Source: Corynebacterium imitans (lineage in GTDB: Bacteria; Actinomycetota; Actinomycetes; Mycobacteriales; Mycobacteriaceae). From it: 64,000 nucleotides of DNA. Shown here piece by piece: positions 10,003 to 18,056 of this stretch. The DNA lies in the NCBI RefSeq assembly GCF_000739455.1, contig NZ_CP009211.1, positions 1,437,458-1,501,457 of the forward strand, given 5' to 3'. Within the stretch, counting starts at the first letter, position 1; the number at the start of each line of letters is the position of its first letter. The notes below the pieces were generated by a model. The model saw only the letters and a list, made by a program, of their open reading frames with translations, was not told the DNA's origin and did not search any database. The translations under genes were made by a program, and so were the position numbers.

Positions 10003-11400
10003 ATGCCCCACAGCACAGTCAGTGTCGTAGACCTTTTCAGCATTGGTATTGGCCCGTCATCCTCGCATACTGTCGGCCCGATGCGCGCTTCCCTTGCGTT
10101 TATCGAGGCACTCGGTCAACTGCCTGCCTCCGTGCGCATCGAGTTGCGTGGATCTCTTGCCGCCACCGGCGTGGGCCACGGGACGGACCGCGCAGCCCTT
10201 TTGGGCCTGGTTGGCTACACCCCGACCACCACCTCAGCGGATATTTCGCCAAAGCCCGGCGAACCGATCCCCACTACGGGCACGATTAGCGGCCCGGCGG
10301 GCACAGTGGAATACGAGGTGCAGTTCAACCCCACCCCGGTGTCGAAGCACCCAAATTGCCTGATTTTCGACGCTTGGGACACCGACGGTAACCGCATCGC
10401 CTCCCGCTCGGAGTACTACTCGGTGGGCGGCGGGTTCATCCTGGACCGTGCCGGCATGGAAGCGCACGAAAACGAGGCGGGCGTGGCTACGGTGCGCGAG
10501 AGCGAACCACTGCCCTACGAGTTCGAAGACGCGAAGACGCTCGTGGCGCTGTGCGAGGAAACCGGGCTTTCCATCGCCCAGCTGATGCGCGCCAACGAGG
10601 AGCACCTCCACGGCCGCGAGCGTCTCGACGCCCACCTCGACGCGGTGTGGGACGTGATGCAGGAGTGCGTCGCCCACGGGCTGAAAACCGAAGGCGTGCT
10701 CCCCGGCGGCCTCGGGGTGAAGCGCCGCGCGAATCGCCTGCACCGGCTGCTTACCGCAGAGTACGAGGAGTCCACGGCCCGCGGGCTCGACGCCATGGAG
10801 TGGGTGAACCTTTACGCGCTCGCGGTGAACGAGGAGAACGCCGCGCACGGCCAGGTGGTTACCGCCCCGACCAACGGCGCAGCCGGGATCATCCCAGCGG
10901 TCATGCACTACTGCCGCGACTTCACCGAAGGTGCCTTCGGCCTGGAGCAGGCGCGTGACTTCCTGCTCACCGCGGGTGCCATCGGCATCATCATCAAGAC
11001 CAACGCGTCGATCTCCGGTGCCGAGGTGGGTTGCCAGGGCGAAGTGGGCTCAGCCTCCTCCATGGCTGCGGCAGGCATGTGCGCCGTCCTCGGTGGCACG
11101 CCCGCACAGGTAGAAAACGCGGCGGAGATCGCCCTGGAGCACAACCTCGGGCTGACTTGCGACCCGGTCGGCGGGCTCGTCCAGGTGCCGTGCATCGAGC
11201 GCAACGCCATCGGCGGTGTCAAGGCGATCAACGCGGCCCGCCTGGCCAAGCTTGGCGACGGCACGAACATCGTCACCCTCGACGACGTCGTAGAAACCAT
11301 GGCGGCAACGGGCCGCGACATGATGACCAAGTACAAGGAGACCTCGATGGGTGGACTGGCAATCCAGCTCGGCCTGCCAGTCAACATCACCGAGTGCTAG
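10003..11400 (+). CDS. sdaA: L-serine ammonia-lyase (iron-sulfur, single chain)
   Basis: Converts L-serine to pyruvate and ammonia using a [4Fe-4S] cluster. The 465-residue single chain has the beta domain first ([24 protein letters not shown]) and the alpha catalytic domain after about residue 190. The cluster cysteines are visible in [13 protein letters not shown] and in the signature [12 protein letters not shown]. Length is normal for the one-chain type. It stops 6 bp before the convergent end of hisS, with no room for a separate terminator. The enzyme limits serine pools in corynebacteria. Confidence 0.96.
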   Translation: MPHSTVSVVDLFSIGIGPSSSHTVGPMRASLAFIEALGQLPASVRIELRGSLAATGVGHGTDRAALLGLVGYTPTTTSADISPKPGEPIPTTGTISGPAGTVEYEVQFNPTPVSKHPNCLIFDAWDTDGNRIASRSEYYSVGGGFILDRAGMEAHENEAGVATVRESEPLPYEFEDAKTLVALCEETGLSIAQLMRANEEHLHGRERLDAHLDAVWDVMQECVAHGLKTEGVLPGGLGVKRRANRLHRLLTAEYEESTARGLDAMEWVNLYALAVNEENAAHGQVVTAPTNGAAGIIPAVMHYCRDFTEGAFGLEQARDFLLTAGAIGIIIKTNASISGAEVGCQGEVGSASSMAAAGMCAVLGGTPAQVENAAEIALEHNLGLTCDPVGGLVQVPCIERNAIGGVKAINAARLAKLGDGTNIVTLDDVVETMAATGRDMMTKYKETSMGGLAIQLGLPVNITEC

Positions 11401-11406
11401 AGCCGA

Positions 11407-12690
11407 CTAGCGCAGCTGCTCCAGCACCGCCGCGGACGACAGTTCGACTGTTTCCTGGGTGTGCGCGGCAAGGTCCTTGACAGCGACTTCGCCGCTTTCA
11501 AGCTCGCGGTCGCCCAGCACGAGAGCGTATTTCGCGCCGGCGCGGTCGGCCCCCTTCATCGCGCCCTTGAGCCCGCGGCCGCCGTAGGCCATGTCGGCGC
11601 TGAGTCCTGCGGCGCGGAGCTCGTCGATAAGCAGGGCCATGCGCGCCTGCGCCGCCTCGCCGATTGCGACGCCGAAGACATCGACCCTGCGCTCGACGCC
11701 CTCGAGGGTGACTCCTTCTGCCTCGAGGGCGAGTAGGGCGCGGTCGACGCCGAGGCCGAAACCAATGCCGGAGAGGTCCTGACCGCCGATCTGCGCCATC
11801 AGCCCGTCGTAGCGGCCTCCGCCGCCAATGCCGGACTGTGCACCGAGGCCGTCGTGGACGAACTCGAAGCAGGTCTTGGTGTAGTAGTCCAGGCCACGCA
11901 CCATGCGCGGGTTGAGCACATACTCGACGCCCATTGCGTCGAGGGTGGTGCGCACCGTCTCGAAGTGGGCGCGGCAATCCTCGCAGAGGTGGTCAACCAT
12001 CAGGGGCGCGTCCGCGGTCATCTCGCGGACCTCGGCGCGCTTGTCGTCGAGGACGCGCAGCGGGTTGATCTCGGCGCGGGCGCGGGTCTCCTCGTCCAGC
12101 GGCAGGGCGAAGAGGAAGTCCTGCAGCTTCTCGCGGTAGTCCAGGCGGCACTGCGCATCGCCCAGGCTATTGAGCTCCAGGCGGTAGCCGCGCAGACCAA
12201 TGGCACGGAAGCAACGGTCCGCGAGCGCGATGACCTCGGCGTCCAGCAGCGGGTCGTCCACGCCAATGGCCTCCACGCCCACCTGCTGGAGCTGGCGGTA
12301 GCGCCCGGCCTGCGGCCGCTCGTAGCGGAAGAAGGGGCCGTAGTAGTTCAGCTTGACCGGCAGGTAGCCGCGGTCCAGGTTGTGCTGGATCACCGCGCGC
12401 ATCACACCCGCGGTGCCCTCGGGTCGCAGGGTGACCGAGCGATCGCCACGGTCGGTGAAGGTGTACATCTCCTTGCTCACCACGTCGGTGGACTCGCCGA
12501 CGCCGCGGGCGAACAAGGTGGTGTCCTCGAACACCGGCAGCTCGATGTGTTGGTAGCCGGCGAGATGCGCCTGCCGGGCAAACTCATCACGGACGCGCAG
12601 GAAGGTCGCGGACTGCGGCGGGACGTAATCCGGCAGGCCCTTCGGGGCCGACAGCGGCTGGAACTTTGCGGACTTCTTCGATTCACTCAC
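11407..12690 (-). CDS. hisS: Histidyl-tRNA synthetase
   Basis: Charges tRNA-His. The 427 residues show class II motif 1 ([30 protein letters not shown], in part), motif 2 [15 protein letters not shown], the histidine-specific VRGLDYYT and GGGRYDGL segments, and a C-terminal anticodon-binding domain. One copy of the enriched word GTCGATAAGC lies inside at 11623-11632 (encoding LLIDEL in reverse). The metallo-hydrolase gene lies 11 bp upstream, so the two are likely cotranscribed, as in mycobacteria. Confidence 0.97.
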   Translation of the reverse strand: MSESKKSAKFQPLSAPKGLPDYVPPQSATFLRVRDEFARQAHLAGYQHIELPVFEDTTLFARGVGESTDVVSKEMYTFTDRGDRSVTLRPEGTAGVMRAVIQHNLDRGYLPVKLNYYGPFFRYERPQAGRYRQLQQVGVEAIGVDDPLLDAEVIALADRCFRAIGLRGYRLELNSLGDAQCRLDYREKLQDFLFALPLDEETRARAEINPLRVLDDKRAEVREMTADAPLMVDHLCEDCRAHFETVRTTLDAMGVEYVLNPRMVRGLDYYTKTCFEFVHDGLGAQSGIGGGGRYDGLMAQIGGQDLSGIGFGLGVDRALLALEAEGVTLEGVERRVDVFGVAIGEAAQARMALLIDELRAAGLSADMAYGGRGLKGAMKGADRAGAKYALVLGDRELESGEVAVKDLAAHTQETVELSSAAVLEQLR

Positions 12691-12701
12691 GACTGCTCAG
12701 T

Positions 12702-13358
12702 CTAGCGGTCTGGGTTGGCCTGCAGGAGAAATGGGTTACTCGCCCGCTCCTGTCCCATCGTGGTGGTCGGCCCGTGCCCGGGCAGGACCGCCAACTCGTC
12801 GTCCAAGTCCCAGACCGGGCCACGCAGCGTTTCCCGCATCGCCTCCGGGTCGGAGTTGGCGAAATCGGTGCGGCCAATCGAGCCGCGGAAGAGCACGTCG
12901 CCGGAGAACACGGGTCCGGCCTGCCCTTCGTACTCGGTGAGCAGCAGCACGCTGCCCGGCGAATGGCCCGGGGCGTGACGGACGGTGAAGGTGGTGTCGG
13001 CGAAAGAGAGCGTGGTGCCGTCGTCAAGCGGGCGGACCTCTTTGGGCAGCTCCATCGACCCGGCGTCGAAAAGCGTGCGGGAGTTTTCCGGCAAGCCCTT
13101 GCCTCCCTCAAGCATGAACTCGTCCTCCGGGTGGATGTAGACGGGCACGTCGAAGCGGGCCGCATCGCGGGTGTGGTCGAGGTGGCCGTGGGTGAGCAGC
13201 ACCGCAGCAGGGGTCGCGCCTGCCTGCTCGACGATGCGCATCACGTGCTCGTACGCGCCCATGCCCGGGTCGATGATGACCGCCTCGTCCGAGTGCTCGC
13301 CGCACACGACGAAGCAGTTGGTCTGGTAAGGGCCTGCAGCAAAACCGGAAAGCTTCAT
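12702..13358 (-). CDS. Metallo-beta-lactamase-fold hydrolase (glyoxalase II-like)
   Basis: A 218-residue cytoplasmic hydrolase with the metal motif THGHLDHT (HxHxDH), a later metal-site histidine in HAPGHSPGS, and FSGDVLF. It resembles glyoxalase II-type proteins and Rv2581c, which sits next to hisS in M. tuberculosis. The substrate is unknown. The start was taken at MKLSGFAAGPYQTNCF (ATG at 13358), where the family begins; an ATG 13 codons further upstream lies against the tpx terminator and is unlikely. It precedes hisS by 11 bp. Confidence 0.88.
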   Translation of the reverse strand: MKLSGFAAGPYQTNCFVVCGEHSDEAVIIDPGMGAYEHVMRIVEQAGATPAAVLLTHGHLDHTRDAARFDVPVYIHPEDEFMLEGGKGLPENSRTLFDAGSMELPKEVRPLDDGTTLSFADTTFTVRHAPGHSPGSVLLLTEYEGQAGPVFSGDVLFRGSIGRTDFANSDPEAMRETLRGPVWDLDDELAVLPGHGPTTTMGQERASNPFLLQANPDR

Positions 13359-13386
13359 AGCCACATCGTAGGCGGGCAAAGGAAAA

Positions 13387-13426
13387 GGGGCACCCACGGC
13401 GCGGCGGCCATGGGTGCCCCTGGGAA
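13387..13426 (-). terminator. Rho-independent terminator of tpx
   Basis: Perfect 10-bp arms GGGGCACCCA (13387-13396) and TGGGTGCCCC (13411-13420) form a hairpin. Read on the minus strand it is followed by TTTTCCTTT. It lies just after the tpx stop and just before the metallo-hydrolase start, separating the two units. Confidence 0.85.
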
Positions 13427-13438
13427 AGGGGGCGGCGC

Positions 13439-13936
13439 TTACTTCAGCGCGTCTTCTGCAGCCTGGTAGTCGGGCTCGTTGGTAATCTCGGAGACGAGCT
13501 CGGTGTGGATGACCTTGTGGTCCGCATCCGTGACGACCACGGCGCGGGCAGTCAGGCCCTCCAGCGGGGAACCTTCCAGCTCAACGCCGAAGTCCTTGGC
13601 AAAGGAAGAACGGAACGCGGAGAGCGCCTCGACGCTTTCGATGCCCTCTGCCGCGCAGAAACGCTGCTGCGCGAACGGCAGGTCCTTAGAGATGCAGAGC
13701 ACCTCAGTGTTGTCGAGGGAAGCAGCGAGCTCGTTGAACTTACGCACCGAGGTCGCGCACACGCCGGTGTCCAGGGACGGGAAGATGTTTAGCACGAGGC
13801 GCTTGCCCGCGTAGTCTGCGAGCGACTTCTCGCTCAAATCGCCTGCGACAAGCGTGCTGTTGGGCAGCGCTTCGCCCACGGCGGGCAGCTCCCCGGAAGT
13901 AGTAGTGTCATTGCCTTGAAAAGTCACGGTAGCCAT
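13439..13936 (-). CDS. tpx: Thiol peroxidase (Tpx)
   Basis: An atypical 2-Cys peroxiredoxin of 165 residues that reduces hydroperoxides with thioredoxin. The peroxidatic Cys60 lies in [12 protein letters not shown] and the resolving Cys94 in QQRFCAAEG, at the same spacing as in E. coli Tpx. The start ATG at 13936 ([10 protein letters not shown]) fits the family; an ATG 23 codons upstream would run through the promoter. The gene stands alone between its own promoter and terminator. Confidence 0.94.
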   Translation of the reverse strand: MATVTFQGNDTTTSGELPAVGEALPNSTLVAGDLSEKSLADYAGKRLVLNIFPSLDTGVCATSVRKFNELAASLDNTEVLCISKDLPFAQQRFCAAEGIESVEALSAFRSSFAKDFGVELEGSPLEGLTARAVVVTDADHKVIHTELVSEITNEPDYQAAEDALK

Positions 13937-13943
13937 GGCCGCG

Positions 13944-13972
13944 ATTCTATGGACGCTCGCTGTACTGCGCAA
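13944..13972 (-). promoter_or_regulatory. SigA-type promoter of tpx
   Basis: On the minus strand TTGCGC (13967-13972) and TAGAAT (13944-13949) are separated by 17 bp. The -10 lies only 7 bp before the ATG, so the transcript would be leaderless or nearly so, which is common in corynebacteria. Confidence 0.6.
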
Positions 13973-14069
13973 GGGTCCACGCTTCCACACTGCTAGTGTT
14001 AACAACCGGAATTTTCATGGTGCGCTGCGGGCGCGCTGAATACTCACAACTAGGACGAGGAAGCACATC

Positions 14070-15068
14070 ATGGCTGAGAACTCGGGCGCTGCAGACAGCA
14101 GCGCATCCAACACGCCCACCACTGACAACGCGAAGCGCGGCGAGGACGCGTTGCGCCACCTCAAGCGCGAGCTGGATTCGCGCGACCGCAAAGAGAAGTC
14201 CAAGCCGTTGACGGTCGCAGCACTTTCCGCGGTGGTAATCGTAGGCATCGGTGGTGCGATCTACTTCGCCTCGACGCAGAACGACGACGAAGAAGTCACC
14301 GCCGCAGAGGAAGAAACCTCGGAAACTACTGAGGCCGAGGAGACCTTCGACGCGTCGCAGTACGAGGCAGTCGGCACTGCGCGCGCCACTGCCCTGCCGG
14401 CCACGGTGAGCTGCTCGTACAACGACAGCCCGCAGGCAGATCAAGGCGAGGCCGCCTCGAAGCCGAAGGAAGAGGACATCTCCACTGAGGGCAAGGTGAA
14501 CATCGAGCTGGATACCAGCGCGGGCCCGATCGGGATGGAGCTTGATCGCAGCGTCGCCCCCTGCACGGTCAACGCCATCGAGCACCTGACTGAGGAGAAG
14601 TACTTCGACGACTCCGTGTGCCACCGCCTCACCACCGGCGACGGGCTGAAGGTCCTCCAGTGCGGTGACCCCACCGGCTCTGGCTCTGGCGGCCCGGGCT
14701 TCCAGTTTGCGAACGAGTTCCCCACCGACGAAGCGCTCGAGCAGGTTGACGACGCTGACCTGCAAATCCCAGAGGGCGTCTCCGAGGAAGAGAAGGAACA
14801 GTACCGCGCAATGGCGCTACAGAACGGTCCCAAGCGTTACGACCGCGGCACCATTGCGATGGCTCACGCGGGCGTTGGCACCAATGGTTCCCAGTTCTTC
14901 TTGAACTACGGCGACTCCGTCCTGCCCCCGCTGTACACCTACTTTGGCCAGATTGATGACGCTGGTCTCGAGACTCTGGACAAGATCGCCGAGCAGGGCG
15001 TTGAAGGCGGCGCCACCGATGGTGCACCAGCGGAGGAAGTGAAGATCAAGAGCGCTACCGTAAAGTAG
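14070..15068 (+). CDS. Membrane-anchored cyclophilin-type peptidyl-prolyl isomerase
   Basis: A 332-residue protein with a charged cytoplasmic N-terminus, one membrane segment (about residues 49-67, VAALSAVVIVGIGGAIYFA), an acidic linker rich in Glu and Thr, and an extracytoplasmic cyclophilin domain (VNIELDTSAGPIGMELD, FQFANEF, GTIAMAHAGVGTNGSQFFLNYGD). It probably helps fold exported proteins. The homologue Rv2582 holds the same position between hisS and rel in M. tuberculosis. The ATG at 14070 follows GAGGAAG. It is divergent from tpx. Confidence 0.92.
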   Translation: MAENSGAADSSASNTPTTDNAKRGEDALRHLKRELDSRDRKEKSKPLTVAALSAVVIVGIGGAIYFASTQNDDEEVTAAEEETSETTEAEETFDASQYEAVGTARATALPATVSCSYNDSPQADQGEAASKPKEEDISTEGKVNIELDTSAGPIGMELDRSVAPCTVNAIEHLTEEKYFDDSVCHRLTTGDGLKVLQCGDPTGSGSGGPGFQFANEFPTDEALEQVDDADLQIPEGVSEEEKEQYRAMALQNGPKRYDRGTIAMAHAGVGTNGSQFFLNYGDSVLPPLYTYFGQIDDAGLETLDKIAEQGVEGGATDGAPAEEVKIKSATVK

Positions 15069-15075
15069 CCGAGAC

Positions 15076-15091
15076 GATACTTTCAAGTATC
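15076..15091. repeat. Short inverted repeat in the gap after the cyclophilin gene
   Basis: GATACTT-TC-AAGTATC is a perfect 7-bp dyad a few bases after the cyclophilin stop. It has no T-run, so it is a poor terminator candidate and may be a protein-binding site. The rest of the 236-bp gap holds the PHO-like repeats and a promoter. Confidence 0.35.
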
Positions 15092-15176
15092 ACCAACACT
15101 TCACTACGTTACCTTTGTACACTTGTCCAGACACCTTTCGGGAAGCTCTAACTTCCTGCAAAGGCCTGCCTGACCT

Positions 15177-15198
15177 GTTCATTCAAAGTTCACCTCAA
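15177..15198 (+). promoter_or_regulatory. PHO-box-like direct repeat
   Basis: Two adjacent 11-nt units, GTTCATTCAAA (15177-15187) and GTTCACCTCAA (15188-15198), share GTTCAYYY. This is the form of the actinobacterial PHO box bound by PhoP/PhoR-type regulators. It sits 35 bp before the -35 of the small secreted protein gene. The match is partial and binding is inferred. Confidence 0.4.
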
Positions 15199-15233
15199 AT
15201 ATCGGAAATCCTCCGAAAACGCAGACAAAACTG

Positions 15234-15262
15234 TTGCGTATCTCTTGGCGTCTGGCTAAGGT
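15234..15262 (+). promoter_or_regulatory. SigA-type promoter of the small secreted protein gene
   Basis: TTGCGT (15234-15239), a 17-bp spacer and TAAGGT (15257-15262) make a good housekeeping promoter, 42 bp before the ATG. The predicted transcript has a leader of about 35 nt carrying the ribosome site. Confidence 0.65.
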
Positions 15263-15304
15263 AGTCAACGTCAAATCGAACCTCTCCGAAAGATAGGGAA
15301 TCAG

Positions 15305-15649
15305 ATGCAGTTCCGTAAGGGTCTCGTCGCTGCTGCAACCGCAGCAGCTGTCATGTCCACCGGTGCCGTCGCTGTCCAGGCACAGGAAACCACCACCACC
15401 ACCGCTCCGACGACTACCACGTCGAAGCCGGCCGATAAGAAGACCACCAAGCCGACCACCACTGCGACCAAGAAGCCGAACCCGGCCAAGCCGACCGTCC
15501 AGAACGACAACAACAAGAACAAGAAGGACGGCTCCTCCGTCAAGGACATGTCCCCGGCTGAGATCCGCGACTGGATCGCTGTCTTCACCGCGGTCATCGG
15601 CGCGCTCGGTACCCTGTTCGCATTCCTGGACAAGTACATGCGCCCGTAA
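15305..15649 (+). CDS. Small secreted or cell-envelope protein, Thr/Lys/Pro-rich, function unknown
   Basis: A 114-residue protein not recognised as any named family. It has a clear signal peptide (MQFRKGLVAAATAAAVMSTG, cleavage likely after AVQA near residue 25). A Thr/Lys/Pro-rich low-complexity stretch follows (about residues 27-70), then a hydrophobic C-terminus (DWIAVFTAVIGALGTLFAF) ending in a short polar tail. That tail suggests membrane association or insertion into the mycolate outer layer, as in small corynebacterial porin-like proteins, but no homology to PorA is claimed. It has its own promoter and a strong terminator, so it may be highly expressed. Confidence 0.8.
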   Translation: MQFRKGLVAAATAAAVMSTGAVAVQAQETTTTTAPTTTTSKPADKKTTKPTTTATKKPNPAKPTVQNDNNKNKKDGSSVKDMSPAEIRDWIAVFTAVIGALGTLFAFLDKYMRP

Positions 15650-15675
15650 GCGCTAAGCAGCGAACACACGCTTGA

Positions 15676-15700
15676 AAGCCCGGCCCCGGCCGGGCTTTTT
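15676..15700 (+). terminator. Rho-independent terminator of the small secreted protein gene
   Basis: AAGCCCGGCC (15676-15685) pairs with GGCCGGGCTT (15688-15697), followed by TTTTT ending at 15700. Confidence 0.85.
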
Positions 15701-15734
15701 GCATGCCTGCCCCACTGCCAGACACCGGGCATAA

Positions 15735-15772
15735 AGAAAACCGGCCCCAAGCCACTAAGGCTTTAGGGCCGG
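15735..15772 (-). terminator. Rho-independent terminator of the 5'-nucleotidase gene
   Basis: CCGGCCC (15741-15747) pairs with GGGCCGG (15766-15772), and inside it AAGCC (15749-15753) pairs with GGCTT (15759-15763) around an ACTAA loop. On the minus strand TTTTCTTTAT follows. Confidence 0.85.
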
Positions 15773-15820
15773 TCGCGCGTTGCTATCGCACTATTACAGC
15801 GCGGCTGCGCTTTAAGTGCG

Positions 15821-17890
15821 TTAGCTCAGCTTCGCGATCGGGCCAAGCACCTGGTCGATCGGACCAGCGAAGACGATGCTCAGCAGGCCGAGCAGCGCGA
15901 GCACACCAGCGATCGCACCGAAGATCGTGCCGGTGTCAGCGGAGCTGCCCTCCTGCGGGGTCTCGCCCGGCTCCTGTGCATCCGCCTCTGCGACAGTCAC
16001 CGGCAGGGTGACCTCGGTACCAGCATCGGTGGTGACAGTCAGGGTCTGCTCGCCGCTGAGCTCGGCCGGGATATCCAGGGTGACCTCCGCGCGGCCCTGC
16101 TCGCCCAGGCCGTTGTCCGCCTCGGTCGTGGTCGCGTCGATATCTGCGGTGGCTGTCGTCTCGCCGAGCTTCACGGTTGCCTGCTTTGCTATCGGCTCAC
16201 CCTCCGAGGAGTAGTTCAACGAGCTGAGCTTGATCGTAGCCTTGGTGCCGGCCTTCAGGCCTTCGGCGGGCAGCACCACGCCGACGTCCTTCTGGCCCTT
16301 GCGCACGCCGATTCCATCGGTCTTGAGGTAATCCACGAAAGCGTTGAGGTCGTTGTAGCCGACATTGAGCTCGTCGCGGACCTCGGCCGGATCAATGAAC
16401 CCGTCGCCGCCACCCAGGAGGAAGGAGGACGCCGCAACGCGGTAGTCCTTGTCGTCCTCCAGCGGTGCGCCGTCAATGGTGATCGAGGTGATGCGCTCAC
16501 CGCGGGCGGCCTCCGGGTTGTAGGTGTAAGACACGTTGTCGGACAGGCCCATATCCAGGCGCGGACGGCCCGACTTTACCGCGTCCTCCTCTGTCTGCCA
16601 CTGGTTCTCCAGCGCCTGCTTGATTGCCTTGCCAGACAGGGTGGCCACAGAGATGTCGTTGCCGAAGGGCTGCACCTCGAAGGCCTGCTGGTAGGTCACC
16701 TCGCCCGCGGGCAGGTCAGCGCGTACGCCGCCGGCGTTCATGATGCCCAGGTCGATCTTCTCTTCCAGTGACGCGTTCAACGCCACCAGTGCGGACTGGG
16801 CGAGCATGTTGTTCGCGGTGGACTCGGTACCGCGGTTGGACCCAGTCTTCGCGCCCGGGTTGGAGCCGCGCAGGTAAGTCTCTTCGACCGTCGCAACGAC
16901 CTGCTGGCCCAGTTCGCCGGCTTTCTCCCGAGCCTTCTCCACGAGCTTCTCCACCTCGGCATCCGGCGCGATATCGAGCTCGATCAAGGTCTCGGCGTTG
17001 TACTGGTCCACCTTGAGATCCTCGATCTCTCCGGTGGTCTTGTTGTAGGTAAAGCCCAGGTCAGAGACGACCTTGCCGTACTCCCAGGACTGCGCGTTCG
17101 GCACCTCCGCCTCGGTGTCGACCACGTTTACGTGGCTGTCGCCGCCGAACATGAAGTCCACGTACTCCGGATCCAGCTTGGGAGCGCCCGTATCGACCGG
17201 GTCGTGGATCAGGGCGATGACCACGTCAGCCTTGCCCTCATCCTTGAGCTTCTTGGCCTCCTTGTTCACTTCCTCAGAAGAGTCGGTGATGTTCAAGCCC
17301 TTGACGTGGTCCGGGCTGGACTTGCTCTTCGTCAGGTTCGAGGTAGTGCCCACCAATGCGACCTTCACGCCCTCGACCTCGACGATGCGGTACGGGTCAA
17401 TCTCGCGGGAGCCGTCTTCCTTGTAAATGTTCGCGCCGAGCTGGACGCCCTTGGTGCCCGGGACAATACGGTCGACCAGGTCGTCGTAACCCTTATCAAA
17501 CTCGTGGTTACCCACAGCAGAAGCGTCCGTACCGATGGCGTTAAGGAACTCCATCGTGTACTCGTCGTCCGAGATCGCGGAAACGAACGCGGAGCCACCC
17601 TGGTTGTCACCCGAGGTGGTCACCAGCTGGTTCTCGTTCTCGGCACGCAGGTAGTTGATGATGCCGGCAATGTTCGCCGCACCCATCTCATCGCCCACCT
17701 TCGGGACGAGCTTGCCGGTCTCGCGGTCCTTGCTCAGGCCAGCCTCAAGGCGGCCGTGGAAGTCCGTGAAGTTGGCAACGTTGATCTGCACCTTCTCATC
17801 TTCCGCGGCGAGTGCAGGCACCGCGGTGACGACGAGTGCGGTAGACGTGGTGGCAGCCACCAGGGCACCGAGGCGACGGTAAGAAAACAC
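15821..17890 (-). CDS. Secreted, membrane-tethered bifunctional metallophosphatase/5'-nucleotidase (UshA-like)
   Basis: A 689-residue exported enzyme that splits extracellular nucleotides to release phosphate and nucleosides. The signal peptide ends near ALAA (residue 28). The N-terminal metallophosphatase domain has the metal motifs DFHGRLE, GDNQGGS, NHEFDKG and GGDSHVN. The C-terminal 5'-nucleotidase domain has NAGGVRADL, FGNDISVATLSG and SSFLLGGGDGF. A Pro/Glu linker and a hydrophobic segment (GTIFGAIAGVLALLGLLSIV) tether it to the membrane. PHO-like repeats upstream fit phosphate-starvation control, as reported for C. glutamicum ushA. It has its own terminator. Confidence 0.93.
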   Translation of the reverse strand: MFSYRRLGALVAATTSTALVVTAVPALAAEDEKVQINVANFTDFHGRLEAGLSKDRETGKLVPKVGDEMGAANIAGIINYLRAENENQLVTTSGDNQGGSAFVSAISDDEYTMEFLNAIGTDASAVGNHEFDKGYDDLVDRIVPGTKGVQLGANIYKEDGSREIDPYRIVEVEGVKVALVGTTSNLTKSKSSPDHVKGLNITDSSEEVNKEAKKLKDEGKADVVIALIHDPVDTGAPKLDPEYVDFMFGGDSHVNVVDTEAEVPNAQSWEYGKVVSDLGFTYNKTTGEIEDLKVDQYNAETLIELDIAPDAEVEKLVEKAREKAGELGQQVVATVEETYLRGSNPGAKTGSNRGTESTANNMLAQSALVALNASLEEKIDLGIMNAGGVRADLPAGEVTYQQAFEVQPFGNDISVATLSGKAIKQALENQWQTEEDAVKSGRPRLDMGLSDNVSYTYNPEAARGERITSITIDGAPLEDDKDYRVAASSFLLGGGDGFIDPAEVRDELNVGYNDLNAFVDYLKTDGIGVRKGQKDVGVVLPAEGLKAGTKATIKLSSLNYSSEGEPIAKQATVKLGETTATADIDATTTEADNGLGEQGRAEVTLDIPAELSGEQTLTVTTDAGTEVTLPVTVAEADAQEPGETPQEGSSADTGTIFGAIAGVLALLGLLSIVFAGPIDQVLGPIAKLS

Positions 17891-18019
17891 GAAAAGCTCC
17901 TCTGTTTGATCGATGTCGGGGTCTTTATGTGTTTTCTAGCCCGAAATCAGTCACCTCGCAGCGCAACCTCGGCGATGTTTACGAACTTTCCTCGGCATTC
18001 AAGCTCACCGTCGCCAAAA

Positions 18020-18041
18020 ATTCATGTGCAGTTCACTTCAA
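18020..18041. promoter_or_regulatory. PHO-box-like repeat upstream of the 5'-nucleotidase
   Basis: ATTCATGTGCA (18020-18030) is followed directly by GTTCACTTCAA (18031-18041), with a further CTCACCGTC nearby at 18004. The units lie on the plus strand, opposite to the gene, about 130-150 bp before its start and next to the rel stop. This is a weaker match than the one at 15177. Confidence 0.3.
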
Positions 18042-18056
18042 GGCCCGGTGCTTGCT

